Shown here one piece after another: positions 21,801 through 33,232 of a stretch of DNA of 64,000 bases (position 1 is its first letter; each line of letters begins with the position of its first letter). The stretch is from Fusarium oxysporum f. sp. lycopersici 4287 (lineage: Eukaryota; Ascomycota; Sordariomycetes; Hypocreales; Nectriaceae): assembly GCF_000149955.1 (NCBI RefSeq), contig NC_030989.1, positions 3,357,839 to 3,421,838 on the forward strand. The letters run 5' to 3'. The notes below the pieces were generated by a model. The model was not told the DNA's origin. It worked only from the letters and a program-made list of their open reading frames with translations, and did no database searches. Made by a program: the position numbers and the translations under genes.

Positions 21801-24800
21801 TCTGGATCAGAGACCCACCGACTCGACGCTCGGACCGTCATCTACCCCTCCTTGATCCCCTGACAACCGCCCAGGCCAGTGTACTTACAGTGGATGTCTT
21901 ATAAAGACGCTGGAAACAGTTGATTGTGTTCCACTAGAACGGCGCCCTAAGATCACGTCTTCCCGATATGTCGTGGGCTGGGCTGGACACTGCAGGAGAT
22001 ACATACATGCAGATGTGATTGTGTAACTCGATAATATCCAACTTGATATCCTCTTGCATTTTGTCCTACCCCAGGGATGAAGTTATCACATCCCACGCAA
22101 CAGGGCTTGTGCATGGAGAATGTCGTCAATGACTTACAAACAATGCATTGGGGTAGCACCGATAGCCCAGAGGAGAAGGACATGAATGCAATGATTCCAC
22201 AAATCGAAGGTAGCCGTCTTAACACGGAGATATATAACATGTTCCTGTGATACGAATCTACTGCTGTGCGAGGTTGATGTCACAAAACAAGTCATTTCCC
22301 CAAATGCACCGTCCAAGATGGGATTCAAGGGCAGAGACAACACAACAGAGTCGGTACATTAATATTATCTGGTAGGCGGCAAGCTGCGCAAGCGTAAACG
22401 CGTTACAATCCCAATCGAGGCCGCCTCGACTTGTTCTGGGCTGAGGCACTGACGCCAAAGGATTGTCGATGGGGAGAGACCCTGGTACGACTCTCTGTGG
22501 GTGCATCCTGGGCGCACATGGACACGAGGGTTGAGGGTCTGGTCGGCCAAGTTGGGGATAGTCCTCGATTGCCTTGATGTAAAGATGACTATGAACGGTT
22601 GGTGGCTTGGGGAAATTGTATGTATGTATGTATGTCAGACAGACAGACAGGGATATCCATTGCTGTACAAGGCCAGCCAGCATCTGTACTGTGCAGTCAG
22701 ACAGCACTGTACTCTAAGTCAACTTCATGATGCAAAGATATCGAGCAGACCACGCACAACATTACGAATCAGTTTACAGGGATCTTGTGTCGTCATTATC
22801 GCGAAATGTATACCCCCCTTCTATTCAGAAAGAGGCAATGCAAGATCGTCAGGTGCGGAACCCTGGATATCCGGCTCTTAAAAGTTGTAGGGGTCCTGTC
22901 ATGGTGGGCAATAAATCGGCGGGTGGCGTCCTGTAAATCTTGGAGGACTCTTGACGAGCAACGAGATACGAGAATTTCAGCTTTGTCGATATCCTCTTAA
23001 AACGGATGGCTTTTTTTTCTGTCATGGATGTTTATTTGACATGGGGAATCGGCATGTGTTGAAGAGGGTGGTGTTGGTTCACACCTACTGGTGGCGATGG
23101 CACTGGCACTGGCACAGGAATCTAGACATGAAGCTTCAACGTCGACGGACTCGGACTACAATATCGTGGCTAACATTCCAGGTTCACTCGCGGACTGTCC
23201 GTAATATTCTATTGGAAGCTTGTTTCACTTCATATTCTTATGCTGGATATGACTGGATGAGAAGGCAGGGATGTTTCGATAGCTCCAAGAACGACAAGAT
23301 CCAGACCGGTGAGATGAGATCTATGATACTAACATGCTGTCTCCTCCGGTCTCAAGTGCAACCTTAAGAGATGTAGGTATGCATCAGAACAAGTTATTCA
23401 GCACATCCTTCTGCCTGTGTGACCCTTTGATGGCCTGATTCCTCCCTTCGCTCGTCATCCAGATGGCCCTTTTGGGAGGGACATGTAGCAAATGAGAGGC
23501 CAAGCCATCAAGGGGGACGTCAAATAACCTAAAAGTCTATTCTTCTAGCTTCGAGCATACGCAGCTCATAAAGATACCTTTTTCCAAGTTCATGGGCTGA
23601 GGCTTGAAGAACTGCGCATTGAGGTTAGGCTGACCCCCGGTTCGCAACGTTCCGCGCCTGTTTACCGGTGAGGATACTGTGAACTTGTGAAGTGGATGCT
23701 GTGATGTGATGTTTCAGATTGTCTAGAGTTGATGAATTCCACAACCCATTGTTATCCCACCCTCAGCCGTGTCTGCACCCAGAGTAGAGAGGTGTCTAGG
23801 CGGGTGGGCCAACAGACACACACGATGAGGTTTGTTTCGGGTCCGATAGTCAGTCACGTTGGCGGTTTTCGGGTTGAATCTTCTGCCTAAGTCTAGGACC
23901 TCAAAGTGTAGGTCTGTAGGATATGGATGGCTGTCTGGTGGTGTAGGCTATGTAAGCAGAGGAGGCTGGTATATTAAAAGGCAGCCTTTTCCCACCTGAG
24001 ACCTGTTGTCTGCTGTATTGTATGATGGCTCTTCCATTTACTTCCCTCCGACTCTTTACATTCTTTGATCCTTCTACGGGAGCGGTCACCTGAGATATAA
24101 CGACCTCACAAGACTCAAGCAACATAGCATAGCAAAGTTATAGGTCTTACTCGTCTTACACCAAAACAAGTATCCCGAGATATCCGCAGCTGGATCACTA
24201 TTTTCTCATATAAGCCATCTGGAACATTTCCGGATATAGAACTGCAGAGTGGGAGGTATTTCCTTGGCTTACCCAATAAACAAAAGTGGCCTCATACAAG
24301 CAGGTCGCTATTCGATGCGAACATCTGCATTGCCTGCCGAGTACAGTAGTCTACAGTACTCGAGTGAGTGGTGCTACAGAATAGGAAAGGACGGGGTAGT
24401 ATTTCTGGTTTACAGGGCATAACGCATCTAAACCAGGATCAGATCCTCGTTTGTCAGGTGCCTCTCTTTCGCCGCCATTTATTTCTCCTCAGCTCAGAAA
24501 GAAAACCTGAACTTGTTCAATTCGTTATCAACTCTTTTTATCATCTTGCGCCACTCTAGTTACGACTTACTCGCAATTATCTTACCGGTAGTGGAAACAT
24601 ATCCGCCGTCGCTGCCGGTTGCACCATCAGAGTCCGGGCACGGCGACATACCCCGTCCGTGAGGTACAAGCTTAAGCATATTACCACCGCGGGATATCAA
24701 AGTCACTTTTGTCCGTTCACCCCTCCATATCCGTCGCTCGTTGCTCGCAAAGAACAGCCCAGGCCAGGCCATTTCCAGACTCGCAGAGGCAAAGACAGAA

Positions 24801-25226
24801 CAGAAGAGACAGGACAGGATTATCATAACGCCCCCACCATTTCCCCATCACTCGCATTGCATCAATCGCGTCAGGTCTTCTAGGTTCTTTTACCGCGAGT
24901 TTACCTTAGTTAGCTACCTTACGCCTAACTTTACACTGCGACGCCTAAATCAACGCCCATTTCGGCCACTCTCGCCCGCTTTCACCCACTACGGGCCATC
25001 GTTTGCCGCCCGCTCCGCCGCTGGGCTTCACTCAACTCGCTACCATTATAGCACTCTCCTCCTTGGCTTTCCGGTTTCCAACTCTGGTTCTTCTAAACTC
25101 CCTCCACTTTCTTTTTATCCTTCCTCCACCTTCCCTTGCTTCGAACCTTGGACTTCGGCCCGCCCCCCGATTTCGCCCTCCATCGCGAATTGCTTCAACC
25201 CGATAGCCCTCCAACACAAAAGTATC
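18827..25226. other. 6.4 kb gene-poor region upstream of the CCCH gene
   Basis: The largest gap in the window. Frames of up to 149 codons exist on both strands, but none shows a motif, a sensible spliced structure or sustained coding texture. Contents I can point to: a compound short tandem repeat at 22617-22651, a CACTGG triplet repeat near 23096-23116, a T-run near 23010-23019, and a strongly pyrimidine-rich stretch at about 25060-25190 just before the CCCH start. Base composition is not AT-rich like the 54-56 kb block. Likely a long promoter or leader, perhaps with noncoding transcripts. Confidence 0.5.
22617..22651. repeat. compound microsatellite (TGTA)n-(CAGA)n
   Basis: Four units of TGTA (22617-22632) run directly into about four units of CAGA (22636-22651). 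Confidence 0.85.
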
Positions 25227-27171
25227 ATGCCTGAATACCGCCACGCCAGGAGCGGTAGCCTCAGCGTTGCCAACGGCGGTTCACACTCTCAGGCGAGCGC
25301 TATGGCGAATACTCCCCGCTTCGATGGACCCCGAAGTCCCCCGAGTACGTTATGTTCACCCATTGTTGCTTTGCTGTGTGGTTGTTCCATGTTGCACACG
25401 ACCCCCGCCAAACCTTGAATACCAAATGTCGTCCCTACTGACACGACTGAATCATAGATACGTCCCACGTTCCTTGCAAGTTCTTCCGTCAAGGTGCCTG
25501 TCAGGCTGGTAATGCCTGTCCTTTCAGTCATGATTTGAGCAACGCTGCTGAGAACGTCTGCAAATACTTTGCAAAGGTGAGTGCGCCATATCATGATCGA
25601 TCGCCCGCTGCCAGCCGCATACACCCCTCATCACGTCGCAACGTCTCCAATCCACAGCAGCACTGACGATCGTTTTTCAATGACAGGGAAACTGCAAGTT
25701 TGGTCCGAAATGCGCAAATATTCATATTCTCCCCGACGGTCGACGCATCAACTACGGAAAGAATGGCGTCACGATAGGCAATACTTCCGCCCTCGCGGGT
25801 CGATCCAACCCCACCTCCGCAAGCAACAATCAATCCTCCACCAGCGCCCTCACCACCTCCCTCTACCGCGCTGACGTTCCAGCATACGCTTCGGCATATC
25901 CTTACGATGAACAAGATCAACACACTCTCGGCCGACAGCCTAGCCTCGAGAATGGTCTCCCAACCATCGATATGTCCTATACTGGATCCAACTACGGTTC
26001 TCCCCGAGACGAAGAGTCCTTGCGCTTTGGTATGGGACTTTCTCCTATTAACAACAAGGGTCTCTCTGTCCTAGACGCTCCTCTCCCCGCCTCTTTCGAT
26101 TCCAATGGCATCTCCAACGCTGCTCGCTTCCCCGCTGGTCCATGGCCATCGTCCGTTCCCAACCAATTTGGCATCGAATCGCCAACTCCTTCGCTCAGCA
26201 ATGCTAAGGACTCGCGTACGTCGGAGACACTCAAGCTTTTACACACTTCAGCATTTGGTTCGTCGGAACACCTCTTGGCCCCTCTGGATAGAAGCCCTCC
26301 TAACTCTCATCAAGCCAACGGGGAGGAGTATTTTGGCAGGCGAGCTATGCACTCGTCCCGCTTTACCAAGCCCCGAATGCTCAGTTCCAGCATGCCTAAG
26401 ACGTCTGTTGACCGAGACTGGGAGCCTGGTTTTGCCTTTGGCGACGATGACGACAATCTCCCCGAGAATTATGTACCCGAAAACCTTCAAGACCTCTTGA
26501 CTCCAGTCGAAAAGGCTCGCCGTGGCTCTATGCGAGCTGACAGCGATGTTGAGGGCCTGAGCAAGTACGGCAGTCCCATTGGAACCAGCCCTAGCCGATG
26601 GGGCCCTATGTTCCAGCGACAGAAGGAAGAGGAGGAAACCTCTCGATCTCTCCGAGGTGCTTCTGCTTTTGGTCACGTTGGAAGCCCACTCCGGAACTCT
26701 GTTCTTTCACAAGAGATGGGAGGCACAAACGGCTTCGTCCGTCCATCTTCCTTGCGATCTGGCAGTGACGGCATGTCCATGCTTTCTCAGCAACTTCAGC
26801 GAAGCCGTCTTGATGACACTGCAGGCAATTCTAGTCCTCTTCTCCACCCCGCAGCCGCTCGAGCTGGTGCTACCGCTAGTGCCATTAGCCCCATTAGTCC
26901 TATTGGCAAGGAGCGTGAGCGTGGTGGCATGGAGCGTCATGTGTCAAGCGGTAGCATCAGCTCATCTATGAATGGCCGATTCACTACCCCCATTAATGAG
27001 GACGACGAAATGTTTCACATGGAGGGCATGGAGGAAGACGGTGAGCCTTCTATCAAGTCACCTAAGAGGACATCAGCTGGCTTGGCCAACGTCTGGAGTA
27101 GCTATGCTGGTGCTGTCGCCGGCAAGCCCTCCACCAATGGAACCAAGGGAGTTCCAGTCAGCGGCCGATAA
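25227..27171 (+). CDS. CCCH zinc-finger protein (Lee1-like)
   Basis: Probable RNA- or DNA-binding protein of the fungal Lee1-like group; its biochemical role is not established. Three exons: 25227-25344, 25458-25576 and 25687-27171, giving 573 residues. Exon 2 and the start of exon 3 encode two fingers, CKFFRQGACQAGNACPFSH and CKYFAKGNCKFGPKCANIH. Both have C-x7-C-x5-C-x3-H spacing and begin near residues 46 and 75. The rest is a long, low-complexity region rich in Ser, Pro and Gly, with acidic GDDDDNLPENYVPENLQDLLTP in the middle (quoted in part: DDDDNLPENYVPENLQ). The gene ends in KRTSAGLANVWSSYAG. Introns have GTACGT and GTGAGT donors. The frame stays open far upstream of 25227, but that part is pyrimidine-rich and has no fungal-protein character, so I place the start at 25227. 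A 6.4 kb gene-poor region lies upstream. Confidence 0.88.
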
Positions 27172-28455
27172 ACGACCAGGCTGAAGGCGGAGGATAGCGT
27201 CTTTGAACAACTGGTTTCAGTTTTATCAGCCAAGCGTCGGAGTTGGTAGCTTAGACAAAAAAAAAAGTAGGTGACGAGTTGATGAGCCATGATCTTGAGC
27301 GGACAACGCCACAATCGCTACGACATACTGCATTTCGCCAACAAGCTTTACGCTTGAGTGGAACGGACGAAAGAAAAATATGAGGATGCATGGCAATTTA
27401 TTATGGCCAAGATCAAAAGGATATAGGATACACGGCCAGGAGTTTTGACATTTTCTGTTTTCATATATTGCTTGATAATCGCTATCATATCATGAACTGC
27501 TTCGGAAGGCGGACGGAATCTGATTTTTGCCCACTCAGTTTTCAGGCTTGATGAGGGTGGCAAGCAAAGCTGACTTATAGTTGCTAGATGCACAGTTGGG
27601 TCTGTTTGCTTGGTATCTTCATCTTGGGCATGGTGTTTTGGGGAGGTTCGGATCTACAAAAACAATTGCAAATGGGGGTCAAGACCTCGTTAGATATATC
27701 GAGGCAAATCATGTATGAAAATAGCTGCATGTATGGGAGGATGCATAATGAACATAACATGTTCACCGGGCCTGTTGGCACTGGATTCACTTGGTACCTA
27801 GCCATTTGCGGTGATGTAATGTTGATTCTCGGCAGATCTTTGTGTCTAGACTACGTGATAATGAGGCCTGCGTACTAGTCATGCTCCATGGTGGGGATAT
27901 CATGTCGGGGATATTGGCTATGTGACCTCTACAGGGAGCAGTCACAGAAAGTAGGTAGAGAAATTGGGTGTTTCTATACACTATACAAAGCCACAGAGTA
28001 GAGAGTCAATTATCTACTCTTCTTCATCAACTCAGCGAAGTTGATGCATCCCCATTCTCCCAATTCACTGCTTCACAAAATGAAGATCAGGAATCAACCA
28101 GTCGTCACATCCCACGAGCAGTAAAAGAGGAGGTCAAGAATACACTTCAAGCCGATCACTTGTCGCCAAGTCTTTCATTCAAACATCTCCTCATCTCTCC
28201 TCCTGTGGCTCCTCCTCACGACCGTCTGGAAAACAATGAACCGTCTCATGGTGCGCCGAGATTAAAAAAGAACTTGATGCGTTATATTGCATTTTTATAT
28301 CTTTCCTTCCACCACCACGCCCTTCACAATCCCCCGCTGGCTTTTTTTATCGGCGTCTTTTAAATCCTTGCCGAGGAAGGATTTCGGTGGTCATGAAAGT
28401 GGTAATTGTACAATGAGGAGGAAGAAAGAGGGGTGGTGGTTTGGGAGATATACGT
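27172..28455. other. intergenic, 1.3 kb, convergent 3' ends
   Basis: No gene seen. It holds the 3' ends of the CCCH gene and the acyl carrier protein gene. A frame at 27968-28363 (plus) lacks any support. Confidence 0.45.
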
Positions 28456-29054
28456 TTAGTTGGCGTCGGGCTGGTTCAGGATGTACTCGACAGCCTGTTG
28501 GACTGGGAGGTTGTTAGTTTGGGTTTCGGGGGTTTCATAAAGGGGAGAGGTTATATGTACCGGAGTGGATGGAGTCGGCGTCCTTGTCGGGGATCTCGAT
28601 GCTGAATTCCTCCTCAATGGCCATGACGACCTCAACGGTGTCGAGAGAGTCAAGACCGAGGTCGTTGGCGAAGTGAGCGGTGGCACCGATCTGCGGATGG
28701 TTAGGTAAATATTCGAATCTGTTAATTATCGAGACGTACGTTGGAAACATCGTTGACCTGAGACCATCGTTAGCTACTGGTTTATCGGATCGGCAATTTG
28801 GAGGGGATTCCCTCGGTGAATCCATTGCCATCTCGGAGATGATTTCTCACCTTGTCAAAACCCTTCAACAAGCTCATAATTCGACCCTCGACCTCCTCCT
28901 TGTTAAGCGCACCGCCAGCGCTGTAGAACCGCACGGCCTGGAAGCTCTGGATCTTGGGGACGGCGGCGGTAGCGACGCGGGGCGCCACGGCGAATGAGCG
29001 CATGGCGGGACGGGCGGCGACGCGGACGGATCGGAGGACTGCTGATCGGAACAT
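28456..29054 (-). CDS. ACP1: mitochondrial acyl carrier protein (complex I subunit NDUFAB1)
   Basis: Carries fatty acyl chains on phosphopantetheine in mitochondrial fatty acid synthesis, feeds lipoate synthesis, and is a structural subunit of respiratory complex I. Four exons: 29054-28851, 28757-28740, 28690-28561 and 28502-28456, giving 132 residues. The N-terminus ([20 protein letters not shown]) is Arg- and Ala-rich without acidic residues, a mitochondrial presequence. The prosthetic-group site is [19 protein letters not shown], with the modified Ser near residue 89. Exon 2 is only 18 bases (VNDVSN). All junctions restore the family sequence. The start at 29054 is preferred to the in-frame ATG at 29108, which would add a charged stretch before the presequence. 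Another complex I gene lies 2.8 kb away. Confidence 0.94.
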
Positions 29055-30138
29055 TTTGGCTGTGTTTTCTCTTTCTCTTTTCCCGGGTGTCGAGGAGGAA
29101 AGTGTCAATTGACGTCGGTGGGCGGTGGTGGAGTTTGGATGATGAGGTTGAAGGTGATGATAAATTTCTCGTTGCTACCCGGGTTGACTGGTCTGTTCCG
29201 ATGGAGAAAGCTAAGCTAAGCTCGGTTTGGGAGGTGTCACGTGATCGTGCCGGGGGAACGCTCCGGTATACGTCAGCGAGGGGGAAGATGTGATTGGGTG
29301 ATGAGGCCGAGGAAGAAGAAAGTCATTGAAGAGTTGAGTTTAATGGGAATTTGTGAGGTGGAATTGAGTTGAAAATCAATTTGTGAGATGTACTCTGTAA
29401 GGTTTATGGTGTTTATTGATTGAAATGCTGGTTGTAGTCTAGTCAGCATAATCGAACTTGTCCCCATTGGTCTCTTTCAATCTGGGGAAGCAACTGACAT
29501 GAATACTGATGTTAGACAAGAGCACTAACAAGTTTACGCACTCTCATCTGTCAATTGACAAATTGAAATGTCAATTCAATGCTTGATAGATTAAAGATAA
29601 TCTTTAGTCTTAGTAACTGCTTTCCCCATGTCCTACAGATAAGCCCATACCGCCAAAACAGCCGTCTTACATCCCCTACCCTGAACCTACATCTCTCTAT
29701 CTCAAAGCCAAGCTTCTAATTCCCCCCAATAAGCACCAACTACCGACTCAGCATGAATGTCCCTTGTCTATGTTCCCCAGGTCAAATTGCAATCACCAAA
29801 AGATCGTCTACAAACGTTCCTTGTACTCATCCAATCACGACCCCTTGCTGCATGTTATCTATCGCTTCACCTACCACAAACAGTCTGCCCGTGCCCCCAG
29901 GGGACTTTGTTTACGGGAAGCTGGCTGAGATAGGAAGGAGAGCCACTGGAATCCAGTTGATTCACAGGGCCAAGAATTCCGACGTCCCACGGGAGATTCA
30001 ATGTCTGGGTGATCTTTTGTCTTAAGCTTAAGCTTAAATATAACCCTCTTCTCTCCCATCCCATCATTGGGACTTCTTTTACTCCTCATCGCCCTTTTGA
30101 CTTTACTGGTAGTTATTTCTTTACAACGGGTCCCAATC
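29055..30138. other. intergenic, divergent promoters
   Basis: Between the divergent acyl carrier protein and carboxypeptidase genes. A tandem AAGCTT motif followed by AAATATAA (about 30022-30043) may be the TATA region of the carboxypeptidase. The frame at 29753-30025 has no support. Confidence 0.45.
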
Positions 30139-31476
30139 ATGAAGCTTCAACTTTTGGCCTACGCTCTTTCGGCTTCTGCCTGTCTTATCCCCTCCGACTC
30201 AATCCCCCACTCGGAGCGCGCTGCAGTCCTCGCCGCTAGACAGGCCACCCGCCCGGAACCCGATTTCCCCATCGGAACGGGGGATCGCTTCAAGAAGGGC
30301 ACTATCGTCCCCAAGGGCCTTTCCACCTCAGACCGCAACCTCAAGTCCATTCTCACTCCCGCTGAGGTCTCTTCCGCTCTTGAGGGTCTTGCTAAGAACT
30401 TCAAAGAGGTTGAGCTCATCCGTCCCCCCTACAAGACTTATGAGGGTGTAAAGACCCTTGGTGCAAAGATTGGAAAGAACCCCAAGTTCTTCATCATTAG
30501 CGGTGCCCATGCGCGTGAGCGTGGTGGCCCCGATCATGTAGTCTACTGGCTTTCTGACCTTCTTCACGCTCGTAAGGCGGGTAAGGGTCTTAAGTATGGT
30601 AAGACTACTTTCACTGCTGCCCAAGTCCGCAAGGCTGTTGATGGCGGTGTCGTCGTCCTTCCCATCATCAACCCCGATGGTGTCAAGTTCGATCAATCCA
30701 CCAACTCATGCTGGCGCAAGAACCGTAACCCCAAGAGTTCAAAGGGTAACCCTGATGCCATTGGTATCGACATCAACCGCAACTACGACTTCTTGTTCAA
30801 CTACAAGAAGGCGTTCAACTCAGGCATTGATCTGAGCTCCGTTGCCTCTGAAGATCCTACCAGCGAGGTCTTCCACGGTACTGGCCCCGAGTCAGAGCCC
30901 GAGACCAAGAACGTCGTCTGGGTTATGGACAAGTACAAGAGTCTGAGCTGGTTTGTCGACCTGCACTCTTTCGGCGGCGATATCCTCTACGCATGGGGCG
31001 ATGATGATGCGCAGACCAAGGACCCCAAGGAGAGTTTCGCGAACAAGAAGTTCGACGGACGTCGTGGTGTTCTCGGCGACGCTGAGACCCCCAAGACTAA
31101 GTACAAGGAGTACATCACCTCCAAGGACATCAACGTCCAAAAGAAGGTTGGCAACAGCATGAAGAAGTCCATGGAGAGCGCTGGTACCACCAAGTACGTC
31201 GTGCAAGAGGCTGTTGGTCTGTATCCTACTTCCGGAGCCAGCACTGACTACGCCCTTGGCCGATTCTACGGCAAGGCTTGCGGTAAGAGCAAGCTGCAGA
31301 GCTACACTATTGAGTTTGGTGAGGAGAGTGGTTCGGCGGCTTGTCCGTTCTATCCTAGTGAGAAGCAGTACCATATGTGGATGAAGCAGGTCGCTTCTGG
31401 TTTGACTGAGGTTGCTCTCGCGGCTGCTGAGACCAAGCCTGAGGTTAAGAAGTGCGCATACCCAGCTCCCAAATAA
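30139..31476 (+). CDS. secreted zinc carboxypeptidase, family M14
   Basis: Metallocarboxypeptidase that removes C-terminal residues from peptides, expected outside the cell or in the vacuole. Single exon, 445 residues. MKLQLLAYALSASACLIPSD is a signal peptide. A propeptide-like stretch follows to about residue 55, and the catalytic domain fills the rest. The zinc ligands are H124 and E127 (GAHARERGG) and H276 (DLHSFGG). The substrate carboxylate-binding pair is N213-R214 in DINRNYDF. The general base is E392 in YTIEFGEE. All key residues of family M14 are present, so it should be active. Cysteines such as C191, C381 and C402 could form disulfides. The subclass (A- or B-like) cannot be fixed by eye. 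It converges on the complex I gene, with 392 bases between stops. Confidence 0.92.
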   Translation: MKLQLLAYALSASACLIPSDSIPHSERAAVLAARQATRPEPDFPIGTGDRFKKGTIVPKGLSTSDRNLKSILTPAEVSSALEGLAKNFKEVELIRPPYKTYEGVKTLGAKIGKNPKFFIISGAHARERGGPDHVVYWLSDLLHARKAGKGLKYGKTTFTAAQVRKAVDGGVVVLPIINPDGVKFDQSTNSCWRKNRNPKSSKGNPDAIGIDINRNYDFLFNYKKAFNSGIDLSSVASEDPTSEVFHGTGPESEPETKNVVWVMDKYKSLSWFVDLHSFGGDILYAWGDDDAQTKDPKESFANKKFDGRRGVLGDAETPKTKYKEYITSKDINVQKKVGNSMKKSMESAGTTKYVVQEAVGLYPTSGASTDYALGRFYGKACGKSKLQSYTIEFGEESGSAACPFYPSEKQYHMWMKQVASGLTEVALAAAETKPEVKKCAYPAPK

Positions 31477-31868
31477 GCCAAGATTGAGCCTTTCGTTGTA
31501 TATAATTAGTTGAATGAATCATGATTATGATGTTGACGTGGATGTGCTGAAACTCTCGTTCGTGATCACAACTGACCTCATCACCGTGCCTAAATTGTAC
31601 ACTGCTTCTCTTGACCATGACTTCTCCCGCCTTCAGCTTCACACAAGCCAACCAATTGAGTGACAAAGGGGCATTTTTGGACATTTAGATTATGTACACC
31701 CATCTCTCCCTTCCGTCTGAAGCCTCATCGTATCCCATGCCGCCTTTCCACCAAAAAAAAAAAAGAAGATCCTGTTCCTTCAAAAGCGATGTCTCAAACG
31801 ACCTGAGGCAACAAACAAAACAACATAAAAACCATGCTTTCCTCTTCTCCCTGTCCTTTTCGTATCGT
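31477..31868. other. intergenic, convergent 3' ends
   Basis: Holds the 3' ends of the carboxypeptidase and complex I genes and an A-run at 31755-31765. No gene seen. Confidence 0.5.
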
Positions 31869-32744
<876 letters not shown>

Positions 32745-33232
32745 TGTATCGAGGAGGATGTTCGAGGAGGAGCGGAGATTCGAAGGAGTGTCAATTGACT
32801 TGACGTCCCGGGGTCAATTGGGGCGGACGGGCTGGGCGGGAGGCGAGGATTTGACGTGATGGATGTGTTCGGCTACGAAAGTTGCTCAGCGGGATTACAA
32901 CTCTAGGCTGTTGATTGGCTGGAGCCGGGCTCGTGACTTTGCACGTGATCAACGTCAATTGAACTTCATCACTCAACATCATGAACCAATGATGATCGCA
33001 TATTAATAAAGCAAATTAATGAGATTAAAATTCAGTTCATCTATTAATCATCCAATTGCTATGTTTTGGTATTTCAGCCGTTTCCATATGATCGTTACGT
33101 CGTCTCAATCCTCGCGGCAACTCCCTCTACGTAAATAGCCAGCATGCAAACCATCAGCTTTACAAAAACGAAAACAAAAACTCCTGAAATCATGTAGGTA
33201 TCTCAAATTGGTTTAGAATGGTCACGAGTTCC
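32745..33232. other. intergenic, 488 bases
   Basis: Promoter side of the complex I gene and 3' side of the next minus-strand gene. AT-rich in the second half (32990-33060). No gene seen. Confidence 0.45.

Noticed and set aside
22258..22707. 149-codon open frame on the minus strand in the gene-poor region
   Set aside because: No motif, overlaps a microsatellite, and the amino-acid mix is unlike the real genes here.
22617..23116. Short tandem repeats considered as a CRISPR-like array
   Set aside because: Units are 4-6 bases with no spacers, and the organism is a eukaryote; these are ordinary microsatellites.
24741..25226. Open frame continuous with the CCCH gene upstream of its chosen start, adding about 160 residues
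   Set aside because: The stretch is pyrimidine-rich, reads as low-complexity Pro/Ser/His/Phe sequence and looks like an untranslated leader; the ATG at 25227 starts a more credible protein.
27968..28363. 131-codon frame on plus beside the acyl carrier protein gene
   Set aside because: It has no motif, sits in the convergent 3' region, and ends in low-complexity sequence.
29753..30025. 90-codon frame upstream of the carboxypeptidase
   Set aside because: Lies in the promoter region and overlaps equally long frames on the other strand; nothing supports translation.
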